The notes beneath the pieces were generated by a model. That model was given only the letters and a program-made list of their open reading frames with translations, was not told where the DNA came from and did no database searches. This document shows, in pieces, positions 39,172-40,353 of a stretch of DNA of 40,353 nucleotides. A program made the translations under genes and the position numbers. The stretch comes from Nemertoderma westbladi (taxonomy: Eukaryota > Xenacoelomorpha > Nemertodermatida > Nemertodermatidae), in the NCBI GenBank assembly GCA_032718475.1, contig JAUCBJ010008546.1, positions 1-40,353 on the forward strand, in the 5' to 3' direction. The stretch's first letter is position 1. Each line of letters starts with the position of its first letter.

Positions 39172-39272
39172 AAGATAGAACATATTGTAGCCCATGGGGA
39201 CGTTCACACATAAACAGTTAACTTTCAACATTCAACTGTCAACATGCACAAGTCCTACAGTATGTTCTATCT
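39172..39272. repeat. 19-bp inverted repeat with ~63-bp loop
   Basis: AAGATAGAACATATTGTAG at 39172-39190 and the complement of AAGATAGAACATACTGTAG at 39254-39272 differ at one position. They could form a hairpin; the nature is unknown. Confidence 0.6.
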
Positions 39273-40353
39273 TCATGTGTGATCCGCCGGGCTTAGCGGT
39301 AATTGTTTGATTGTGAATGAACTGAACATTAGCTACGTAGTGCTTAATGATGAAATACTCTGTAATAAGCAAGTTTCCAAGGTTACAATGTAGTCTTGGA
39401 AGTTGTACAAGACTACAGAATGTAGACTTATCATGCGTAGACTTGTCTGCGATTTGTAGTCTGGGAGACGCCTTGTTAAATTTAACCACATTTTATTTTT
39501 TAATTTGTCCTGTCTTAATTAACTTTATCTCTGAATAGCACTAAAAAAAGAGAAAATCTTTTGAAATATGTATAATATGTCATGCTTTTGAAAACTTTAT
39601 GTTTTGACCACTTTTTTCGGCTTAAAGTGTTAAGTGCCAATAAAACAAAAATTTTTAGTGTGTTGATGAAATTTATAACTAAATTATGACTTATGGATTG
39701 TAATAACGTAAGGAATTCTGTTATTAAATGAAATGTTGAATTTTAGAATAAAATGCTTAGGAGGAAACTCGTGAAAAAGGTTATCCTTTACGATTGATCC
39801 CCTTGTGATAATATCACCCGAAATTCTGCAAGGTTTACTTTCTCGCTGTAAATCGATCTTTCGTCAACGTTATCGGTGCAATTAGTGGATAATTTGTAAC
39901 AAATTTATTAGGCTGTGAAATAATTCGATCACATTTGAACTCTTATAAAAATCCGACATCATTAACCCCGTCCATGGCGTCTTATCTGATTGTCTGAGTG
40001 TAGAATATGCGGAACCGTTTAACACTACAACATCACAGATTGCTTTAATTACCCGTCTTCATTTCTCCCTAGGCTTAAAGCATGGCCCCCAGATATATCT
40101 GTAATCACTGATAATCCATAATCAAAATATGTTGAAGTTGTACAGCTGATCGCCCGTGTAGTGACTACTGAGTGAAGCAGCTCAAGGTTTTATTGGCATG
40201 TCTGGATGTCTCATTTTGTTGTTTCTGACTAAAGAAGGCCCGGGGCGTGAGTGTCGGAAGTTGTAACGTTGTCATTATTATGGTTTCGCGGAAAGGCAAA
40301 CGTGTGAGCTGGGTGGGTGGACGTTTGTCTGTTTATAGGTTTATATGTGGTCG

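Larger units (their letters stand above)
36432..40353. other. MASTL intron 3 (partial), no gene seen
   Basis: AT-rich DNA. I looked for an exon coding the kinase catalytic loop (HRDLKPDN) and did not find one. The content is small repeats: recurrent GTAGACTTGTC/TAGTCTTG words (37290, 37885, 39390-39460), a duplicated TATAAAACGTAATTACA word at 38935 and 39043, and the items listed separately below. The open frames at 36713-37114 and elsewhere lack any recognisable family signal. Confidence 0.55.

Overview
The window is eukaryotic nuclear DNA from a metazoan, most likely a marine invertebrate. Evidence for this is a spliced animal-type Greatwall/MASTL kinase gene with GT-AG introns, an animal-type DDX56 helicase gene, four distinct lots of non-LTR retrotransposon sequence, a tRNA-derived SINE, a PIF/Harbinger remnant, large minisatellites and AT-rich introns. 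The palindrome TAGGCCTA is unusually frequent in the non-coding DNA. I cannot fix the phylum from sequence alone.

Layout. (1) 1-6753: a LINE fragment, a possible SINE remnant, a 5.3-kb minisatellite with a 24-bp unit, then what looks like the last coding exon (6571-6702) and poly(A) signal of an unidentified plus-strand gene. (2) 8517-36431 and beyond: the 5' part of MASTL on the plus strand. A possible TATA box is followed by exon 1 (8626-8694), exon 2 (9800-9895) and exon 3 (36217-36431). Together they encode the start of the kinase domain without a break. Intron 1 (1.1 kb) holds a SINE with a perfect 15-bp target-site duplication. Intron 2 is about 26.3 kb and holds almost everything else. 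The exon carrying the catalytic loop is not seen before the window ends.

Inside MASTL intron 2: a short poly(A) retrocopy, a TGTCGG minisatellite, a foldback element, a LINE 3' fragment, a 1.5-kb Harbinger element (18-bp inverted repeats, CAG target duplication), a minus-strand LINE RT relic, and then a nested structure. A minisatellite with a 21-bp palindromic unit was split by a 5'-truncated minus-strand LINE ('LINE B'). LINE B was in turn split by a 9.5-kb, apparently complete plus-strand LINE ('LINE A', 19301-28839, flanked by the 8-bp duplication ATTCTAAA). Downstream lie an intronless, apparently intact DDX56-like gene (30372-32030) in the same sense as MASTL, another LINE fragment, a GC-rich unidentified repeat and a poly-G/poly-C foldback.

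The most unusual object is LINE A. ORF1 encodes about 1,925 residues: an N-terminal SAP-like motif, roughly 79 copies of a 10-residue in-frame tandem repeat, a Ulp1/SENP-type (C48) cysteine protease-like domain, a coiled coil, a basic patch, an RRM-like segment and an Asn/Ser/His-rich tail. ORF2 (1,015 residues) encodes an APE-type endonuclease and a reverse transcriptase with an intact YADD. A Ulp1-like domain is known from the NeSL group, which uses a different (restriction-like) endonuclease. I do not know of a described element with this combination.
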